Shown one piece after another: positions 36,306 through 45,029 of a stretch of DNA of 64,000 nt (position 1 is its first letter; every line of letters starts with the position of its first letter). A model generated the notes under the pieces. The model was not told where the DNA came from, ran no database searches, and worked only from the letters and a program-made list of their open reading frames with translations. Made by a program: the position numbers and the translations under genes. Source of the stretch: DASWJZ01 sp963720705 (GTDB lineage: Bacteria; Pseudomonadota; Alphaproteobacteria; Rhizobiales; Afifellaceae); the NCBI GenBank assembly GCA_963720705.1, contig CAVRGJ010000002.1, forward strand, positions 248,001 to 312,000. Reading direction: 5' to 3'.

Positions 36306-37205
36306 TCACCGCTCGCCGACGTTCTTGCGCCAGGAATGCTCTTCCTTGAACCCGAGCACGTCGCGGATCTTCTTGTTGGAGTAAGGCGATTCGAATTCGC
36401 CCAGCTCGCGCTTCACCGGGACTTTCGGATAATAGCGCTTCAACAGCTCCTTCGTCGGCAGAGCGGCGGAGGTCTCGTCGTTGGCTGCGTTGAAAACCTG
36501 GAAGCCGAGCCCGTCCTTCTCGATACAGAGTTTCACGATCTGGCCGAGGTCGCGCGCGTCGATGTAGCTCCAGGTGATCTTCTTGCGGAACTCCGGGTTC
36601 GCCTTCCACTGGGGCACCAGCGTCTCGTATTCGTGTGGCTCGATGACGTTGCCGATGCGAAGCGCATAGATGTCGAAGTCTCCGCGAAGCGCGAAAGCCC
36701 GCGCGGTCTTCTCGTTCACCACCTTCGACATCGCATAGGAGTCCATCGGGTTGACGTCGTAGTCCTCGTCGAGCGGCAGATATTCGGGCTCGCGCGGCTC
36801 GTTGGCGAAGACGATGCCGTAGGTGGTCTCGCTCGACGCGACGATGATCTTCTTGATGCCGAGCGTCACCGCCGCCTCGATCACGTTGTAGGTGCCCATC
36901 ACGTTGATGCGGAAGAGCTCGTTGTCGGGCACGATCATGATGCGTGGGATGGCGGCGAAGTGAACGACTGCGTCGATCGGCTGAGGCCGCAGAACCGGAT
37001 CGAATTCGTGCAGGCCGGTGTAGCTTGAGAGCGCCGTGAACACCTGGCCGGAATCGGTGATGTCTGTGATGAGCGTGCGCACCTTCGGGTTGTCGAGCGG
37101 CTTCAGGTCGAGGTTCAGAACCTCATAGCCCCGGTCGACCAGGTACTTGACCACGTGGCGGCCGGCCTTGCCGGTACCGCCGGTGAACATGATGCGCTTC
37201 GCCAT
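36306..37205 (-). CDS. NAD-dependent epimerase/dehydratase (extended SDR)
   Basis: The ATG at 37205 with a GGAAAGG-type site upstream gives MAKRIMFTGGTGKAGRHVV, an N-terminal Rossmann motif (GGTGKAG). The catalytic pair is in DSYAMSKVVNEK (YxxxK), preceded by SSETTYG. At 299 residues it is a compact extended SDR like the UDP-glucose 4-epimerase group. It converges on the ABC exporter gene and is divergent from bdhA. A second, only distantly similar family member lies at 43859-44839. Substrate unknown; a nucleotide sugar or sugar acid is typical. Confidence 0.85.
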   Translation of the reverse strand: MAKRIMFTGGTGKAGRHVVKYLVDRGYEVLNLDLKPLDNPKVRTLITDITDSGQVFTALSSYTGLHEFDPVLRPQPIDAVVHFAAIPRIMIVPDNELFRINVMGTYNVIEAAVTLGIKKIIVASSETTYGIVFANEPREPEYLPLDEDYDVNPMDSYAMSKVVNEKTARAFALRGDFDIYALRIGNVIEPHEYETLVPQWKANPEFRKKITWSYIDARDLGQIVKLCIEKDGLGFQVFNAANDETSAALPTKELLKRYYPKVPVKRELGEFESPYSNKKIRDVLGFKEEHSWRKNVGER

Positions 37206-37428
37206 CTTCTGCCTTTCCGCTTCCTCGGCCGGGCTGCCGGACGCTCGTCTCCGGAGGCTCAATCCGAAGCCTCGCGATCCCTGTCAAGCATGCCTTCCGC
37301 CGCAAGAACGCTTGTGAATGCCTGGAATCGGCGGACATCCGCTATCGAAACGATACGGCCTGTGTATTTCCGGCCGGACGCTATTTTCCGCATGGTCCAG
37401 GCACACAACGAGATCAAGGACCAAGACC

Positions 37429-38211
37429 ATGCTGAAGGGAAAGACCGCGCTCGTCACCGGATCGACGAGCGGCATCGGCCAGGGCATCGCGGAGGCCTTC
37501 GCGGCCGAAGGCTGCAATATCGTTCTGAACGGTTTTGGCGACGCTGGCGCGATCGAGAAGCTCCGCTGCGAGATGGCGACAAAACATGGTGTCGCCGTCC
37601 GCTACGACGCCGCCGACATGAGCAAGGGCACGGCTATCACCGCGATGATGGACAAGGCGATCGCCGAGTTCGGCGCCGTCGACATTCTGGTCAATAATGC
37701 CGGCATCCAGCACGTCGCGCCGATCGACGAATTCCCCGAGGAGAAATGGAACGCGGTCATCGCGATCGATCTCGTCTCCTCGTTCTACACGACGCGCCGG
37801 GCGCTCCCGGCCATGAAGCAACGCGGTTGGGGCCGCGTCATTAATATCGCATCCGCACATGCGCTCGTAGCCTCGCCTTACAAATCGGCGTATGTCGCCG
37901 CCAAGCACGGTGTCGCCGGGCTGACGAAGACGGTGGCGCTCGAGGTGGCCGAACATGGGATCACCGTCAACGCGGTCTGCCCCGGCTATGTGCTGACGCC
38001 GCTGGTCGAGAAGCAGATTCCCGATACGGCGAAGGCGCGCGGCATCACCGAAGAGCAGGTGATCAAGGACGTGCTCCTCGCTGCGCAGCCGACCAAGAAG
38101 TTCGTCACCGTCGAGCAGGTGGCGGCGCTCTCGGTCTTCCTCGCGTCGGACGACGCAGCCTCGATCACAGGCGCGATTCTGCCGATCGAGGGCGGGTGGA
38201 CGGCGCATTAG
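37429..38211 (+). CDS. bdhA: 3-hydroxybutyrate dehydrogenase
   Basis: The 260-residue classical SDR begins MLKGKTALVTGSTSGIGQG (cofactor site TGSTSGIG). It shows NNAGIQHVAPIDEFPEEKW, a marker stretch of D-3-hydroxybutyrate dehydrogenases, the catalytic serine in NIASAHALVASPYKSAY with YVAAK, and the C-terminal KKFVTVEQVAALSVFL ending GGWTAH. It interconverts D-3-hydroxybutyrate and acetoacetate, a step of polyhydroxybutyrate breakdown. AAGGA lies upstream of the ATG at 37429; a longer frame from 37318 is unlikely. The patatin gene follows after 24 bases and is probably cotranscribed. Confidence 0.92.
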   Translation: MLKGKTALVTGSTSGIGQGIAEAFAAEGCNIVLNGFGDAGAIEKLRCEMATKHGVAVRYDAADMSKGTAITAMMDKAIAEFGAVDILVNNAGIQHVAPIDEFPEEKWNAVIAIDLVSSFYTTRRALPAMKQRGWGRVINIASAHALVASPYKSAYVAAKHGVAGLTKTVALEVAEHGITVNAVCPGYVLTPLVEKQIPDTAKARGITEEQVIKDVLLAAQPTKKFVTVEQVAALSVFLASDDAASITGAILPIEGGWTAH

Positions 38212-38235
38212 AAGAACCGCGGGGGAGCGCCGAAC

Positions 38236-39390
38236 ATGACGGCCACACAGACCGCGCAGGCGGCCGAGCAGAAAACGGCGAGCGCCGCGCTCACCGCCCA
38301 GCCGCAACGGCAGCAGGTTGTCCTGGTGCTGCAAGGCGGCGGCGCGCTCGGCGCGTATCAGGCGGGCGTCTACCAGGCGCTGTCGGAGGGCGGCGTCGCG
38401 CCGGACTGGGTTATCGGCACGTCGATCGGCGCCATCAACGGCGCGCTGATCGCCGGCAACAAACCGGAGAACCGGCTCGCGCGGCTGCAGGAATTCTGGG
38501 ATGGCGTCGGCAGCGGCAATCGTTTCGCCGACATGTGGACGTCGGCGCTCTTCGGAAACACGCTCGACAACCTGAACACGATCACCCGCGGCATACCCGG
38601 CTTCTTCGAGACCAATCCGCGCGCGCTCTTCGGCGTGAACTATCCCCTCGGCCTCGAGCAGGCATCCTACTATACGACCGACCCGCTGAAAGGCACGCTC
38701 GCCCGGCTGGTCGATTTCGAGCACCTGAACAGCAGGCACACGCGCCTCACCGTCGGCGCGGTCAACGTCAGGACGAGCGAACTTCGCTATTTCGACAGCC
38801 GCGAGATGGACTTGCGGCCGGCGCATGTGATGGCGTCCGGCGCGTTGCCGCCTGCCTTTCCGGCGGTCTGCATCGACGGCGAGCCCTATTGGGACGGCGG
38901 CGTCTATTCCAACACGCCGATTGAGGTCGTGCTCGACGAGAAGCCGCGCAAGAACTCGCTGATCTTCTCCGTCAACCTCTGGCAGCCTAGTGGCTCGGAG
39001 CCCGACACGATCTGGCAAGTGCTCGGCCGCCTGAAGGACATCCAATATGCGAGCCGCGGCAAGAGCCACGTTGCGCGCCAGGAGCAGATCCACCGTATGC
39101 GCCACGTGATCCGTGAGCTGGTGAAGCACATCCCCGAAGCCGAGCGCGACGACGCGCTGGTGAAGGAGCTCGCTTCCTACGGCTGCAGCACCATCATGCA
39201 CCTCGTTCGCCTGCTCTCGCCGCGCCTCGACGGCGAGGACCACACCAAGGACATCGACTTCACGCGCGCCGGGATCAGGCGGCGCTGGCAGGCCGGCTAC
39301 GAGCACGCCAAGCGCGTGCTCTCCGAGAAGCCTTGGGAGTGCGAAGTCGACATGCTGCAGGGCGTGGTGGTCCACGAATCGCCGGAATAG
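38236..39390 (+). CDS. Patatin-like phospholipase with DUF3734
   Basis: The N-terminal patatin core shows the oxyanion loop LVLQGGGALGAYQAGV, the nucleophile motif IGTSIGAING and the aspartate in YWDGGVYSNTPIEV. The C-terminal part (about 270-384, ending WECEVDMLQGVVVHE) is the DUF3734 extension. GGGGGAG precedes the ATG at 38236. The gene follows bdhA closely; patatin/DUF3734 genes beside bdhA suggest a role in storage-polymer or granule-surface lipid turnover, which is inference. There is a short Ala/Gln-rich N terminus without a convincing signal peptide. A second patatin, with a cyclic-nucleotide domain, lies at 6063-7913. Confidence 0.88.
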   Translation: MTATQTAQAAEQKTASAALTAQPQRQQVVLVLQGGGALGAYQAGVYQALSEGGVAPDWVIGTSIGAINGALIAGNKPENRLARLQEFWDGVGSGNRFADMWTSALFGNTLDNLNTITRGIPGFFETNPRALFGVNYPLGLEQASYYTTDPLKGTLARLVDFEHLNSRHTRLTVGAVNVRTSELRYFDSREMDLRPAHVMASGALPPAFPAVCIDGEPYWDGGVYSNTPIEVVLDEKPRKNSLIFSVNLWQPSGSEPDTIWQVLGRLKDIQYASRGKSHVARQEQIHRMRHVIRELVKHIPEAERDDALVKELASYGCSTIMHLVRLLSPRLDGEDHTKDIDFTRAGIRRRWQAGYEHAKRVLSEKPWECEVDMLQGVVVHESPE

Positions 39391-39451
39391 AGGGACGATC
39401 GCCGAGTTCGGCGCGGATCGGCACGCACTACACCGACCCAGGCAAGATGGG

Positions 39452-39469
39452 CGCGCTGAGGCCAGCGCG
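39452..39469 (+). terminator. Hairpin between patatin gene and importer operon
   Basis: CGCGCT and AGCGCG pair perfectly around GAGGCC. A second small hairpin, CGCCGA/TCGGCG, lies at 39400-39413. Neither is followed by a T-run, so they are weak terminator candidates that may separate the bdhA operon from the promoter at 39485. Confidence 0.35.
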
Positions 39470-39484
39470 TGGGTTCCAGCGATT

Positions 39485-39513
39485 TTGACATCGAGCACAG
39501 CGTTGGATATATT
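39485..39513 (+). promoter_or_regulatory. Sigma70-like promoter of importer operon 1
   Basis: TTGACA at 39485-39490 and TATATT at 39508-39513 are separated by exactly 17 bases, a near-consensus promoter. Transcription would start around 39520, at the edge of the LacI-type operator. It would drive the three genes from 39572 to 43800. Confidence 0.7.
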
Positions 39514-39523
39514 GCCGCGGACT

Positions 39524-39535
39524 TGGAACGTTCCA
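39524..39535. promoter_or_regulatory. LacI-family operator, site 1
   Basis: TGGAACGTTCCA is a perfect 12-bp palindrome with the central CG typical of LacI-family sites. It lies 11 bases downstream of the -10 box, over the expected start of transcription, so binding should repress. The same palindrome occurs at 45006 and 53310 and with one change at 49368. Confidence 0.75.
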
Positions 39536-39571
39536 CGGAGACGAAGAAACAACAATTCGGAGGGACTAGCG

Positions 39572-40795
39572 ATGGCGGAGAAAGCAAAGGGCTCGTCTGG
39601 ACCGCAACGGCAGCGGCGGTCAAAGGCGATGAAAGCGACATCGGCGGAATCCGCGCGAGCGGACGCCGGAGCTGGGTCGAAGTCAATGATCTCGCGTCGG
39701 GTTTTCGTCCAAGGCTCGGCCGGCGCTCTGGCGCTAGGCGGGATTTCCGGATTCCCCGCCATCGTTCGGGCCGCTGGCGGCACGGTCGTCGTGATGGCGT
39801 GGGAGAACTACGTCCATGCGGAAATCCAGAAGCGCTTCCACGATGCGACCGGCATCACGGTAAACGGCGTCGCCGCGGATTCCGATCAGAACATGTTCAC
39901 GAAGCTGAAGGCCGGTGGAGGCGCCCAGTACGACCTCGTATTCGCGAACGCCGGTTTCTGTCCTTTCTACCACGACGCGGGCCTGATCGAGCCGATCGAT
40001 CTCAAGGAGATCCCGGCGGCGGAGAATCTTTGGCCGATCTTTAGGACGGATACCGACTTTCCGTACGTCCTCGAGGCGGACAAGGTGCTGCTCTACCCAA
40101 GCATGTGGGCTTCCATGGGGATCTGCTGGAACATCGAACAGTTCCAAGTCCCGGCTCCGTATTCATGGAAGTCGCTTTGGGACGCTCCGAAGGGCAAGGT
40201 GATCCTGCAGGGCGCGGGCGACGACTTCATCGCGATCGCCGGCCTCGCTCTCGGCGTGCCGCGGAGCGATATCTACTCGATGACCGGGGACACGTTGAAG
40301 AAGGCGGCCGACTATCTGAGCGCGCTGAAGCCGTTCCAGATCAGCGCCAGCTCCGACCTGGTGACTGCCGACGCCATCCGGACCGGGAAAGCCGTCGTCG
40401 GACAGGCGACGAGCCTCGGGCTCGCCTACCGGATCAACGAGAAGGCGGGTAAGCACGTGGCGGACATCCAGCCTCCGAGCGAAGGGGCGCTCGGTTGGGT
40501 CGACGGTCCGCAGCTCGTCAAGGGAGCAGCCAACCGCGACAACGCTCTCAAGTTCATCGACTTCCTGATGGGCGATCCGGACATGCAGGATTGGCTCTGG
40601 CAGTACAACGTCTTCGGGATGGCGAGTAAGACGACGTCGGAGCGCATCATGCAAGCCGGCGACAAGTTGAACGCCCCCGTCTACGATGCCCTCGGCGGCA
40701 TGAAGCCGGAGCTTGCGACCAATATGGTCTTCCAGGCGCCGTCCAACTATCCGAAGGAATGGGCGGCGGCGTACGATGAGGTGCTGGCAAACTAG
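39572..40795 (+). CDS. ABC importer substrate-binding protein (PotD-like), Tat-exported
   Basis: The ATG at 39572 has GGAGGG upstream. The 407-residue product has a long basic N-terminal region, then a twin-arginine signal (ISRRVFVQGSAGALALGGI). The mature part (GTVVVMAWENYVHAEIQKRFHDATGI, then NMFTKLKAGGGAQYDLVFAN) belongs to the spermidine/putrescine-binding branch of extracellular solute-binding proteins. Downstream come the fused permease and the ATPase, completing one importer. The ligand is not necessarily a polyamine; this branch also takes up many other compounds. An operator lies 36 bases upstream of the start codon. Confidence 0.88.
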   Translation: MAEKAKGSSGPQRQRRSKAMKATSAESARADAGAGSKSMISRRVFVQGSAGALALGGISGFPAIVRAAGGTVVVMAWENYVHAEIQKRFHDATGITVNGVAADSDQNMFTKLKAGGGAQYDLVFANAGFCPFYHDAGLIEPIDLKEIPAAENLWPIFRTDTDFPYVLEADKVLLYPSMWASMGICWNIEQFQVPAPYSWKSLWDAPKGKVILQGAGDDFIAIAGLALGVPRSDIYSMTGDTLKKAADYLSALKPFQISASSDLVTADAIRTGKAVVGQATSLGLAYRINEKAGKHVADIQPPSEGALGWVDGPQLVKGAANRDNALKFIDFLMGDPDMQDWLWQYNVFGMASKTTSERIMQAGDKLNAPVYDALGGMKPELATNMVFQAPSNYPKEWAAAYDEVLAN

Positions 40796-40840
40796 CTCGC
40801 CGCGAGATCGCAGCTGGGACACGCTGGACTGCTGCTCCAC

Positions 40841-42619
40841 GTGCCCCGGCTGCTGACAGGCGAGGGTCGTTCGCCGACCTCCGAAGGGCGGGTACCGATT
40901 CCATTGCTCGGGCGTGTCCGGCATCGCGGCCTCGAGAATCCACTGCTCCCTCTCCCGGCGGTGCTCGCGGTGGCGGTCGGCTTCTTTGTGCCCCTGGCCG
41001 TCCTTGTTCTGTACTCGTTCTGGCCGACCGAGGACGGACGGATCGTCCATCGCTGGACAATGGAGAATTACGCCCGGTTCTTCACCGGGAGCGCCTATTG
41101 GCGGATGCTGCTTCGGTCGTTCGGACTTGTCTCATTGGCGTCCGCGCTCACGGTTCTCCTGAGCTTCCCGTTCGCCTACTTCGTGGCCGCCAAGGTGCGG
41201 CCGTCACGGCGGCTGGTTTGGATCCTGATCGCCATCATTCCATTCTGGACCAGCTATTTGATCCGGGTCTTTGCCTGGCTCCACATGTTCGGGGATGAGG
41301 GACTGATCAACAAGGCGCTGACCGGCATCGGTCTCGTCGACGCGCCGATCGGCTTCTTCGGCTTCGGGGTGCCGGCGATCGTGATCACGTTCGTCTACCT
41401 GCTGTTCCCGCTCTCCTTCCTTGCGACCTACATCGCGATCGAGCGTATCAACCCGGCAATGTCGGATGCCGCCGCGGACCTCGGGGCGAGGCCGTGGAGG
41501 AAGTTGGTCACGATAACGCTTCCGACCGCTCGCTCCGGTATCGTTGCCGGCTTTGTCTTCGCCTTCATCGCGATGATGGGCGACTATGCGACGCCGCAGC
41601 TGATCGGCGGCACCAACGGCACCCTCTACGCGAACCTGATCACGAACCAGTTCGGCTACTCGCTTCAGTGGGGATTCGGCGCCGCCCTTGCAGTATTCTT
41701 CCTGGTCGCCATCCTGTTGCTCGTGGCGGTGCTCCGGCTCGTGGTCGGCGAGGTCGAGTCAGCCGGCGAGTACACCGGTGGCTTCACGCGCCGGCGCGCG
41801 CCGTTTCTTTTCGGCTACTCGGTCCTCTATCTCATCTTCCTCTACACGCCTCCGGCGCTGCTCGTCCTTTTGGCGTTCAACGACTCCGACGAGAGCGGTC
41901 TGCCGTTCGTCGGCTTCACCACCCGCTGGTTCGTTGAGGTGTTCAACAACCCCGTGCTCCTCGGCTCGCTTTGGACCAGTCTTCAGGTTGCCATCACGGC
42001 CGTGCTCATCAGCGCCGTGCTTGGCACCCTCGCGGCGGTGCAGATCGTGCGCGTCAAGGGTCGCTTGCGGTCGTTCAATCTCGGGGTGATCGCCGTGCCC
42101 TTGTTCCTGCCGCCATTGGTGCTTGGCCTCGCGATCATCGTCGGCTTGAACGCACTCGGGCTCCAGCGCGGGCTGTGGACGATCATCGCCGGCCACACAA
42201 TCCTCACGCTCCCGGTGGTGACCCTCCTCATCCTCGTGCGGCTGGAGGGGCTGGACCGTAACCAGGAGACCGCCGCGATGGACCTCGGAGCACGACCGTG
42301 GCGCGCTTTCCTGACCGTGTCGGTTCCGCAGGCCCTGCCGGGCATCCTTGCCGGAGTGATGATCGCCTTTGCGATCTCGATGGACGAGTTCATCCTCACC
42401 TTCCTCGTCACCGGCTCGCAGCAGACATTGCCGCTTTACATCTTTGGATCGCTGCGGATCCGAGTCACACCCGAACTGAACGCCATATCGGCGCTGATGC
42501 TCGGCGCCTCGTTCGCGCTCTTGACCATTGGGGCGCTGATCGCGATCGGCCGGGAGAGGCTACGCGGGCACGTGGGGGGTGGTCGGAAGATCCCGTTCGC
42601 TGAGGAGACGTTGACTTGA
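40841..42619 (+). CDS. Fused PotB-PotC-type ABC importer permease
   Basis: At 592 residues this is twice the size of a PotB or PotC permease and contains both modules in one chain. The first EAA loop is AAADLGARPWRKLVTITLPTA and the second is AAMDLGARPWRAFLTVSVPQA. Each half has about six membrane helices, the second starting near RRRAPFLFGYSVLYLIFLY. It forms the complete membrane channel for the importer with the PotD-like protein at 39572 and the ATPase at 42616. GTG at 40841 is the only reasonable long start but has no clear ribosome-binding site, so the N terminus is uncertain. The stop overlaps the next start. Confidence 0.88.
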   Translation: MPRLLTGEGRSPTSEGRVPIPLLGRVRHRGLENPLLPLPAVLAVAVGFFVPLAVLVLYSFWPTEDGRIVHRWTMENYARFFTGSAYWRMLLRSFGLVSLASALTVLLSFPFAYFVAAKVRPSRRLVWILIAIIPFWTSYLIRVFAWLHMFGDEGLINKALTGIGLVDAPIGFFGFGVPAIVITFVYLLFPLSFLATYIAIERINPAMSDAAADLGARPWRKLVTITLPTARSGIVAGFVFAFIAMMGDYATPQLIGGTNGTLYANLITNQFGYSLQWGFGAALAVFFLVAILLLVAVLRLVVGEVESAGEYTGGFTRRRAPFLFGYSVLYLIFLYTPPALLVLLAFNDSDESGLPFVGFTTRWFVEVFNNPVLLGSLWTSLQVAITAVLISAVLGTLAAVQIVRVKGRLRSFNLGVIAVPLFLPPLVLGLAIIVGLNALGLQRGLWTIIAGHTILTLPVVTLLILVRLEGLDRNQETAAMDLGARPWRAFLTVSVPQALPGILAGVMIAFAISMDEFILTFLVTGSQQTLPLYIFGSLRIRVTPELNAISALMLGASFALLTIGALIAIGRERLRGHVGGGRKIPFAEETLT

Positions 42620-43800
42620 ACACGCACATCGGTCGACCGCCGGCGACGAACTCAGGCGCCGCCCTGAGATGCACCGACCTAAGGGTTCGTTATCCGGGCC
42701 AGGATATCTACGCCGTGGGCTCCGCATCGGTCGGCGTTTCGTTCTCGGTCAACCACGGCGAGCTCTTCGCACTGCTTGGACCGAGCGGCTGCGGGAAGAC
42801 GACCACTCTGCGCATCATCGGCGGTTTTGCCGACCCGACCACCGGAAAGATCGAGATCGAAGGCGCCGACGTCACGCGGCGCCAGCCATACGAGCGGCCT
42901 ACGAACACCGTCTTCCAGAGTTACGCGCTGTTCCCGCACATGCGCGTTGAGGGAAACGTCGCCTACGGCCTGAAGATGGAGAATGTACCGCGGGGAGAGC
43001 GGGGGAGACGGGTAAAGGAGGCGCTCGAGCTTGTAGGTCTTTCCGGAATGGAAAGGCGCCGGATCTCAGAACTTTCGGGCGGTCAGCAGCAGCGCGTCGC
43101 GCTCGCGCGCGCGCTCGTGAAGGGCCCGTCGGTACTGCTGCTCGATGAGCCGCTCGGGGCGCTCGACCTCAAGGTACGGCGCCAGATGCAGGACGAGCTC
43201 GTCCGCATCAAGCAATCCACCGGCACCACCCTGATCCACGTCACCCACGACCAGGAGGAAGCCTGTGCGATTGCAGACCGAATCGCGGTCATGAAAGACG
43301 GGATGATCGTCCAGGTCGATACTCCCGAGGCTTTGTATCGGGCGCCTCGCAACTGCTACGTCGCGAGTTTCATCGATGCCGGTACGATCGTTCGCGGCGG
43401 GAACTCCCGGCACGGAGGCTCAGTCGAGGTGTCCCACCCGGACATGGAGTTCAGAGGAAAGCTACCGTCATACCTGAGCGAGGCGCAGGCAATCGCCGCA
43501 ATGCTTCCCCGCAACCGGATCAAGGTGAGCATCGCGAAGGGTTCGAGCGCCCAAGGGAATGCGGTGCGAGGCACTGTCGATCGGCTCGTCTTCACCGGAT
43601 CGATCTTCAATATGCACGTGCGGGTGAGCGAGCGGCTCGAGGTTCGCGCGTCGCTGACGATCGAGGAGGTTGCGACGCTCGGCGAGGATAACCTCCGCCC
43701 TGGGTCGGTAGTGGAACTGCATTGGCGCCCCGAAGATATCGTCTTCGTGGAGGACTCGGAGGTCGCCGGCGCGTCCGCGCTTTACCACGAGGACTCGTGA
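42616..43800 (+). CDS. ABC importer ATPase (PotA-like)
   Basis: TTG at 42616 overlaps the permease stop (TTGA), with TGAGGAG upstream, so translation is coupled. The 394-residue protein has Walker A GPSGCGKTT, Q-loop VFQSYALFPHM, signature LSGGQQQRVALARAL, Walker B SVLLLDEPLGALD and the H-loop in HVTHDQEEA. A C-terminal TOBE domain (GTVDRLVFTGSIFNMHVRV, HWRPEDIVFV) completes it. It energises the importer of this operon. An ATG at 43800 overlaps the stop but opens a frame that soon lies opposite the epimerase gene. Confidence 0.9.
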   Translation: MNTHIGRPPATNSGAALRCTDLRVRYPGQDIYAVGSASVGVSFSVNHGELFALLGPSGCGKTTTLRIIGGFADPTTGKIEIEGADVTRRQPYERPTNTVFQSYALFPHMRVEGNVAYGLKMENVPRGERGRRVKEALELVGLSGMERRRISELSGGQQQRVALARALVKGPSVLLLDEPLGALDLKVRRQMQDELVRIKQSTGTTLIHVTHDQEEACAIADRIAVMKDGMIVQVDTPEALYRAPRNCYVASFIDAGTIVRGGNSRHGGSVEVSHPDMEFRGKLPSYLSEAQAIAAMLPRNRIKVSIAKGSSAQGNAVRGTVDRLVFTGSIFNMHVRVSERLEVRASLTIEEVATLGEDNLRPGSVVELHWRPEDIVFVEDSEVAGASALYHEDS

Positions 43801-43858
43801 TGACCCGAGCCGCTCAAATTCAAATGCAACTTGCGCGCCGGCGCCTCATCAGGCTCGC

Positions 43859-44839
43859 TTATCCGGGATACCAGATTTTGCGCGGCTCATCGGCGGGACG
43901 CTCAAAGCTCCAGGCTTCGTCGATCAGCCGTCTCAGATCGTATTGCGGCTCCCAGTCCAATAGAAAGCGTGCTTTGTTGTTGTTCATCCAATTGCTGTGG
44001 AATCCGCTCTCGATCGGTACGCTATCCAGGCCGCGCGTTTTTCTTAGATGTTCGGCGACTTCTCCATAGTCGACCGGCCGGCTCATGGCGATATTGAAGG
44101 TTTGCTGGTGGGCGCGCGGTTGGTCGATAGCCGCGAGGATCGCGGCGACCAGATCGGTGACGTGAACGAAATCGCGCTTCAGCGGCCGTCCCGTCACGTC
44201 GTGGAGGCATGGCACGGTACCGGATTTCCGGTAACGCTCGGCGTCTTCACGCGGCACGAGATTCTTCCACACCGGCCCGCCGAACACGTCGTCTCCGAAG
44301 GAGAGCGTGTATCGAAAGTCGTCCTTCTCCATGATCCAGGGCGCACGCAGGCAGCAGCCGGGAAGATCATACTGGGCGTAGTATTGCTGCAGCATCACCT
44401 CTTCGAGAACCTTGGAAAGGGCATAGCATCCGGGATAGGGATGGAACGGCACATCTTCGGAATAGGGGACGTGATGCGGCACATGGAAGTGGCCGACCGC
44501 TGCGTCACCGCCTATCAGGATGAACTGCCGCAGCGTTGAGCTGGTGCGCGCTTCTTCCAAGAGCCAGAACAGCCCCTTAACAGTGACGTCCATCACGTCT
44601 TCGGGCGTTTCCTTGCAGGTGGCAAGGTGGACGACGTGAGAAATGTCGAGCATCGCGGCGGCCGCGGTTTTGCGAGAGGCGATCGAGCCACGGATCACCG
44701 AGATCCGCTCGGTTTCGGGAATTGTGCGGTGATGGCAAAGCGCGCGGATGCGGGCGTCAGGCGGTAACGCGCCGGCGAGCGCTTTGGCGATGAAGTTCTG
44801 CCCCACCTTGCCGGTCGCACCGGTCACGAGGATGTGCAC
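43859..44839 (-). CDS. NAD-dependent epimerase/dehydratase (extended SDR)
   Basis: MHILVTGATGKVGQNF is the cofactor-binding start and YALSKVLEEV the YxxxK active-site motif. At 326 residues it is a normal extended SDR of the UDP-sugar epimerase/sugar dehydratase type. It lies inside the catabolic region but on the opposite strand, between transcript 1 and transcript 2. It is divergent from the oxidoreductase at 45030 with about 190 bases between starts, which include the operator at 45006. It could share control by the LacI-type repressor. The function in the pathway is not known. Confidence 0.85.
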   Translation of the reverse strand: MHILVTGATGKVGQNFIAKALAGALPPDARIRALCHHRTIPETERISVIRGSIASRKTAAAAMLDISHVVHLATCKETPEDVMDVTVKGLFWLLEEARTSSTLRQFILIGGDAAVGHFHVPHHVPYSEDVPFHPYPGCYALSKVLEEVMLQQYYAQYDLPGCCLRAPWIMEKDDFRYTLSFGDDVFGGPVWKNLVPREDAERYRKSGTVPCLHDVTGRPLKRDFVHVTDLVAAILAAIDQPRAHQQTFNIAMSRPVDYGEVAEHLRKTRGLDSVPIESGFHSNWMNNNKARFLLDWEPQYDLRRLIDEAWSFERPADEPRKIWYPG

Positions 44840-44972
44840 CGTTTCCTCCCCTGATCTTTCTCACAGCTGCACACAGTAACAGCCCCAGCCGTGTTGCGAA
44901 TATCGGAGTCGATCCATAAGGGGTGAGGCGTCGTTCAGCCGCCGCGCCGCAAGGACCGAGATTGGTGGCACC

Positions 44973-45000
44973 TTGACACCTCTAAAGCTCAAGGGCTAAT
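44973..45000 (+). promoter_or_regulatory. Sigma70-like promoter of catabolic operon 2
   Basis: TTGACA at 44973-44978 and GCTAAT at 44995-45000 are spaced by 16 bases. The operator begins 6 bases after the -10 box. The promoter would transcribe the four genes from 45030 to 49194 with a very short leader. Confidence 0.55.
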
Positions 45001-45005
45001 CGACT

Positions 45006-45017
45006 TGGAACGTTCCA
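45006..45017. promoter_or_regulatory. LacI-family operator, site 2
   Basis: A second perfect TGGAACGTTCCA, preceded by ACT as at site 1. It lies immediately after the -10 box and 12 bases before the ATG at 45030, covering the expected transcription start. It could also affect the divergent epimerase gene. Confidence 0.75.
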
Positions 45018-45029
45018 CAAGAGTCAGCC

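Noticed and set aside
37414..39783. 789-codon minus-strand open frame opposite bdhA and the patatin gene
   Set aside because: It spans two unrelated genes and an intergenic region with no domain; antisense artefact.
40988..41000. 13-base match (GTGCCCCTGGCCG) to the tRNA-Leu 3' end inside the importer-1 permease, possible attachment-site repeat
   Set aside because: It encodes a normal hydrophobic segment in an intact gene, is short, and no integrase is present; chance match.
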